64,000 nt of DNA from Myxococcales bacterium (GTDB taxonomy: Bacteria > Myxococcota_A > Polyangia > Nannocystales > Nannocystaceae): contig JACKDV010000003.1 of the NCBI GenBank assembly GCA_020633315.1, positions 186,001 to 250,000 on the forward strand, given 5' to 3'. Under the pieces are notes generated by a model, which saw only the letters and a program-made list of their open reading frames with translations, was not told where the DNA came from and ran no database searches. Positions 61,166 to 64,000 of the stretch are shown here, piece by piece (within the stretch, counting starts at the first letter, position 1; each line of letters starts with the position of its first letter). The position numbers and the translations under genes were made by a program.

Positions 61166-61171
61166 AGCATA
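61166..61171 (-). promoter_or_regulatory. -10-like TATGCT, 9 bp before ccmH
   Basis: Same hexamer and same gap as before nadD (41533-41538). It suggests a leader of about two bases. Confidence 0.45.
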
Positions 61172-61268
61172 GCGCGAGCCCTCGTTCCCAGCGACATGCG
61201 GCCGGGGTCGCCCCCCGCGCTCGCACGAGAGATCGCTCCATGCGGCCGAGGGAACCCGGCCCTGGGGC

Positions 61269-62048
61269 TCAGATCGAGGTCTTCTTGCCCTTGCGCTTCT
61301 TGGCCTTGCCGCTGGTGTCCGGTGGCTTGAGCACGTCCTCGCAGTGCTTGGCGTGGCGCTCGATCGACTTGGCGTCATCGATGTCGACCGTGGGGAAGAC
61401 GTCTTCCTTGCCCAGCTGGCCCATGTACTTCTTGATCTTGGCCTCGACCACCATCCAGTGGGCATCGGCCTTCTCGAGGGCGGTCTTGTCGCTCTCGTTG
61501 TAGGCCGCCGGGTACTCGCGCATCACCAGCTCGTGCGCCTCGAGGAAGTGGCTGATGAGCTTGGACTTCTCGAGGATGCGGGTCCCTTCCTCGGCGAACA
61601 TGCGCTTTTGCCAGCCGTCGACCACCGGGATGATGAACGACTGCTTGAACTGGAACCACTCCTCTTCCTTGGGGCTGCCGGGCTCGGAGCCGAAGGCCTT
61701 TTGGCCCTCCTCCACCATCTTCTCCTTGAGACAGGTGATGTCCTCCCAGTAGCCCATCATCTTCTCGGCGTTGGCCGTGTCCCACTTGTAGAGGTGCTTC
61801 TCGCCCTCGGGGTCCTTGCGGTTCCAGGCCTTGAACTCGGCATCGCTGGGGTCCCCGTACTTGTCGGTGGGCCGCGGCTTGGGGTTCTTGGCGACGATCT
61901 CGTCCTCGGGTTTCTTGGCCAGGGCCTCCTCGAGGGAGGAACCCGAGCTGTCGCAACCCAGGGCCAGCGTGAGCACCAGGCCCGCCCCCAGCGCGACCGT
62001 GCGGCGCGAGCTGGAAGGAGCCGTGAGGGACCGTACGTGAAGCAGCAT
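61269..62048 (-). CDS. Lipoprotein of unknown function
   Basis: The protein has 259 residues. Signal peptide with lipobox LTLALGC, then Ser/Gly. The mature part is highly charged and helical (EFKAWNRKDPEGEKHLYKWD, EEWFQFKQSFIIPVVDGWQK), with two cysteines (ITCLKEKM and KHCEDVL) and a Lys-rich C-terminus (KAKKRKGKK). I do not recognise a family. A promoter with TTTACA and TAAATT lies upstream, giving a leader of about 65 bases. It is followed on the same strand by ccmH after 112 bp but ccmH seems to have its own promoter. Confidence 0.6.
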   Translation of the reverse strand: MLLHVRSLTAPSSSRRTVALGAGLVLTLALGCDSSGSSLEEALAKKPEDEIVAKNPKPRPTDKYGDPSDAEFKAWNRKDPEGEKHLYKWDTANAEKMMGYWEDITCLKEKMVEEGQKAFGSEPGSPKEEEWFQFKQSFIIPVVDGWQKRMFAEEGTRILEKSKLISHFLEAHELVMREYPAAYNESDKTALEKADAHWMVVEAKIKKYMGQLGKEDVFPTVDIDDAKSIERHAKHCEDVLKPPDTSGKAKKRKGKKTSI

Positions 62049-62120
62049 GGCGTCGTTTCCGGCCGCGGCGAGCCCGGGGGGACCCTCGAACGATCTCGGG
62101 TCCGGGGCCGTGGCCTTTGG

Positions 62121-62150
62121 AATTTAGCGGGGCGACCGACGGCCTGTAAA
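62121..62150 (-). promoter_or_regulatory. Promoter TTTACA-18-TAAATT for the lipoprotein gene
   Basis: On the minus strand TTTACA (62150-62145) and TAAATT (62126-62121) are separated by 18 bp. The AT-rich -10 is conspicuous in GC-rich DNA. It points to the gene starting at 62048. Confidence 0.55.
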
Positions 62151-62306
62151 GCGGGACCACCCCGCCCCACACGGGGATCGTGCCCTCGCCGGGGCTCACC
62201 CGGCCGGGCCCGTGCCCACGGACACCAGTTGAGCGCTGCCATCGCCACATGAGAGCCTGCGGGCCTCGGAATTTGTGCCGGGGACAACTCCCAGGAGCAA
62301 CGCTCG

Positions 62307-63371
62307 ATGGCGAAGACCGCACGCGCAGCCACGAAGAAGGCGACGGCCAAGAAGGCCTCCGCAAGGGCCTCGGCCAAGGAAGCCTCGACCGCAGGCAAGG
62401 CTTCGACGAAGAAGAAGTCGGCGGCGAAGGCTTCGGTGACACAAGCCGCGAAGAAGACGTCGACCAAGAAGACCGCGGCAAAGAAGAAGGCCTCCGCCAA
62501 GAAGGCCTCCGCCAAGAAGGCCTCCGCCAAGAAGGCCTCCGCCAAGAAGGCCTCCGCCAAGAAGGCCTCCGCTACCCAAGCCGCGAAGAAGACGTCGACC
62601 AAGAAGACCGGGACCAAGAAGGCAACCGCCAAGAAGTCCGGGACCAAGAAGGCCTCCGACAAGAAGACGTCGACCAAGAAGGCCTCCGCCAAGAAGACGT
62701 CGACCAAGAAGGCCGCGGCCAAGAAGGCGACCGCCAAGAAGTCCGGGACCAAGAAGGCCTCCGCCAAGAAGACCGCGCAAGCGGCCAAGAAGGCGACCGC
62801 CAAGAAGTCCGGGACCAAGAAGGCCGCCAAGGACTCGGGAGAGCAGCTCAGCCTCGTGATGGAGGTGACCTCCCCCGCCGCCAACGACGGGCCCGCGCTG
62901 CGCGATGGACCGCTGCAGCCGGGCGACTCGATCCCCGACTTCAGTCTCCCCGCCGACGATGGCACGACCTACTCGCGTCAGAGCCTGGCTGGACAGCGCT
63001 TCGTCATCTACTTCTACCCGCGTGACAACACCCCCGGCTGCACGCAGGAGGCCTGTGACTTCCGCGACCGCCAGCCCCAGCTCGATGCCGCAGGCACGCT
63101 GGTGCTCGGGGTGAGCGGCGACAGCATCAAGAGCCACGCGGGCTTCCGCGCCAAGCACGGCCTGGGCTTCCCGCTGCTGGCCGACACCGATCGCTCGGTC
63201 GCCGCCGCGTTCGGGGCCCTGGGCGAGAAGAGCATGTACGGACGCAAGAGCATCGGGATCATCCGCAGCACCTTCGTGGTGGGCCCCGATGGCGTGGTGC
63301 TGCACACCTTCGCCCCGGTCCGGGTGAAGGGACACGCGGACGCGGTGCTGCAGGCCCTCGGCGAGGGCTAG
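62307..63371 (+). CDS. bcp: Histone H1-like/peroxiredoxin (Bcp) fusion
   Basis: The protein has 354 residues. Residues 1-175 are almost only Lys, Ala, Ser and Thr in repeats such as KKASAKKASAKKAS, as in histone H1 C-terminal tails and bacterial H1-like DNA-binding proteins. Residues 200-354 are a complete peroxiredoxin Q/Bcp domain: PDFSLPADDGTTYSRQSL, YFYPRDNTPGCTQEACDFRD with peroxidatic C245 and a second Cys C250, and FVVGPDGVVLHTF. It would reduce peroxides while bound to DNA or the nucleoid. Both parts lie in one continuous frame. ATG 62307 has AGGAG 9 bp upstream. It is followed by a lipoprotein gene after 3 bp. Confidence 0.9.
   Translation: MAKTARAATKKATAKKASARASAKEASTAGKASTKKKSAAKASVTQAAKKTSTKKTAAKKKASAKKASAKKASAKKASAKKASAKKASATQAAKKTSTKKTGTKKATAKKSGTKKASDKKTSTKKASAKKTSTKKAAAKKATAKKSGTKKASAKKTAQAAKKATAKKSGTKKAAKDSGEQLSLVMEVTSPAANDGPALRDGPLQPGDSIPDFSLPADDGTTYSRQSLAGQRFVIYFYPRDNTPGCTQEACDFRDRQPQLDAAGTLVLGVSGDSIKSHAGFRAKHGLGFPLLADTDRSVAAAFGALGEKSMYGRKSIGIIRSTFVVGPDGVVLHTFAPVRVKGHADAVLQALGEG
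62490..62564 (+). repeat. Tandem repeat, 5 x 15 bp (GCCTCCGCCAAGAAG)
   Basis: Five exact units encode ASAKK inside the H1-like domain. A longer repeated block (CAAGCCGCGAAGAAGACGTC and following) flanks it at about 62439 and 62577. Copy-number change would stay in frame and change the length of the basic domain. Confidence 0.9.
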
Positions 63372-63374
63372 TCC

Positions 63375-64000
63375 GTGGGACCCCGCGCGCTCGGCTTGCT
63401 CCTGCTCGTCGCGATCCCGCTCGCGGCCTGCGAGGGCGAGCCGCTGCGTGCAACCGCCCGATCGGGTCCGTCCCTGGCGCTGGCCCAGACCCCACAGGAG
63501 CCCCCGCCCCCACCGAGCGCGCCGGACGACGAGGCCACGGCCCGGGGCGGCTACTGGCTCGGCGTGGATCTGGTGGGACCCGCCGCGGCCCAGCAGGCCG
63601 CGGCGGCCGAGCTGGGCCAGGACCTGACGCAGCAGGATCCCGCGGAGCAGCCTCCCCCGGGGATCGTGGTGGGCCACGAGGCGCTGGTGGAGGACGCGGT
63701 CCGCTGGATCGATGCCTTCGCCTTCGAGCCCCACCCCGAGCTGCCCACCGATCCGCTCGCGCTGCGCCGCGTCCCCGCCCCGGCCCCGGCCGGCGGCCTG
63801 TGGCAGCGGCATGGCGCGATCCTGGTGGCCTTCGTCATCAGCGGCGCCACGCCGCAGCTTCGCCCCCGCGCGATCGACTGGCCCCTGGACCAGCTCGCGA
63901 TCCTGCCCCCCGGCTCCACCTGGCTGCCCGCGGCGCTGGTGCCCGAGCGTGCGCCGCTGTTCGCCGCGCCGGCCCCCGCGGTCCCGCCCGCCGCCGAGGC
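63375..64000 (+). CDS. Lipoprotein, incomplete at window end
   Basis: At least 208 residues, open at the window edge. GTG 63375 begins a signal peptide with lipobox IPLAAC. A Pro-rich linker (QEPPPPPSAP) follows. The mature part shows alternating hydrophobic strands (GGYWLGVDLVGP, GAILVAFVISGATP) but no domain I recognise. It starts 3 bp after the peroxiredoxin stop and is probably co-transcribed. Confidence 0.6.
   Translation, partial: MGPRALGLLLLVAIPLAACEGEPLRATARSGPSLALAQTPQEPPPPPSAPDDEATARGGYWLGVDLVGPAAAQQAAAAELGQDLTQQDPAEQPPPGIVVGHEALVEDAVRWIDAFAFEPHPELPTDPLALRRVPAPAPAGGLWQRHGAILVAFVISGATPQLRPRAIDWPLDQLAILPPGSTWLPAALVPERAPLFAAPAPAVPPAAE

Noticed and set aside
1..64000. tRNA, rRNA, prophage or integrated-element genes
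   Set aside because: I found no cloverleaf-like sequence with conserved T-loop, no rRNA segment, and no integrase, capsid or terminase motif in the translated frames.

Overview
The window is chromosomal DNA from a very GC-rich bacterium, by eye about 70 percent GC. It looks like a myxobacterium, probably of the Nannocystis/Enhygromyxa/Plesiocystis kind. This inference rests on many lipoproteins with Ser/Thr/Gly/Asp-rich linkers after the lipobox, an IgGFc-binding-type surface lipoprotein, FG-GAP and Cys-repeat lipoproteins, FHA/PP2C signalling genes, an H1-like Lys/Ala domain, and a nitric oxide synthase fused to its own reductase in the arrangement described for Sorangium. I saw no rRNA, tRNA, CRISPR array, transposase or phage gene.

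Region 1 (1-15.5 kb): the tail of a histidine kinase, then a cell-surface glycan locus. It has a DUF2079 membrane protein, a flippase-like LPG_synthase_TM protein, and a five-gene cassette (GtrB-like glycosyltransferase, methyltransferase, UDP-glucuronate-4-epimerase-like enzyme, MBOAT acyltransferase, SGNH-type partner). These are followed by a second methyltransferase, a GT39-like enzyme, another GtrB-like transferase and a large polytopic protein. Region 2 (15.6-24 kb): exported lipoproteins (IgGFc-like, and two divergent FG-GAP/CARDB paralogues) and a GspC-like PDZ protein. Region 3 (24.3-33.2 kb): a second DUF2079 paralogue followed by a second, apparently base-identical copy of the five-gene cassette (5,511 bp, offset 22,822), then a PA14 membrane protein.

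Region 4 (33.2-41.5 kb): a 1,167-residue self-sufficient nitric oxide synthase with an EF-hand pair, a radical SAM/SPASM enzyme 19 bp behind it, two exported proteins, and a NadD-DUF2520 fusion. Region 5 (41.9-49.7 kb): cell envelope genes, namely a Pro-repeat membrane protein overlapping PBP1A, a DUF3124 lipoprotein, a SlyD-like PPIase, an L,D-transpeptidase and a beta-barrel protein. Region 6 (49.7-52.3 kb): a translationally coupled ATPase/partner pair that resembles a signalling or conflict module. Region 7 (52.3-64 kb): a PP2C/FHA operon, a lipoprotein/phospholipase-C-like pair, a CcmH/FHA-CpaF/SUKH-TPR group, a lipoprotein, an H1-like/peroxiredoxin fusion and a partial lipoprotein.

The main things to follow up are the EF-hand nitric oxide synthase with its radical SAM neighbour, the identical cassette beside diverged DUF2079 paralogues, the H1-like/peroxiredoxin fusion, the NadD-DUF2520 fusion, the CpaF-like protein that has lost its Walker A motif, the coupled ATPase pair, and a -10-like hexamer that repeatedly lies only 6-11 bp before start codons, which suggests very short or absent mRNA leaders.
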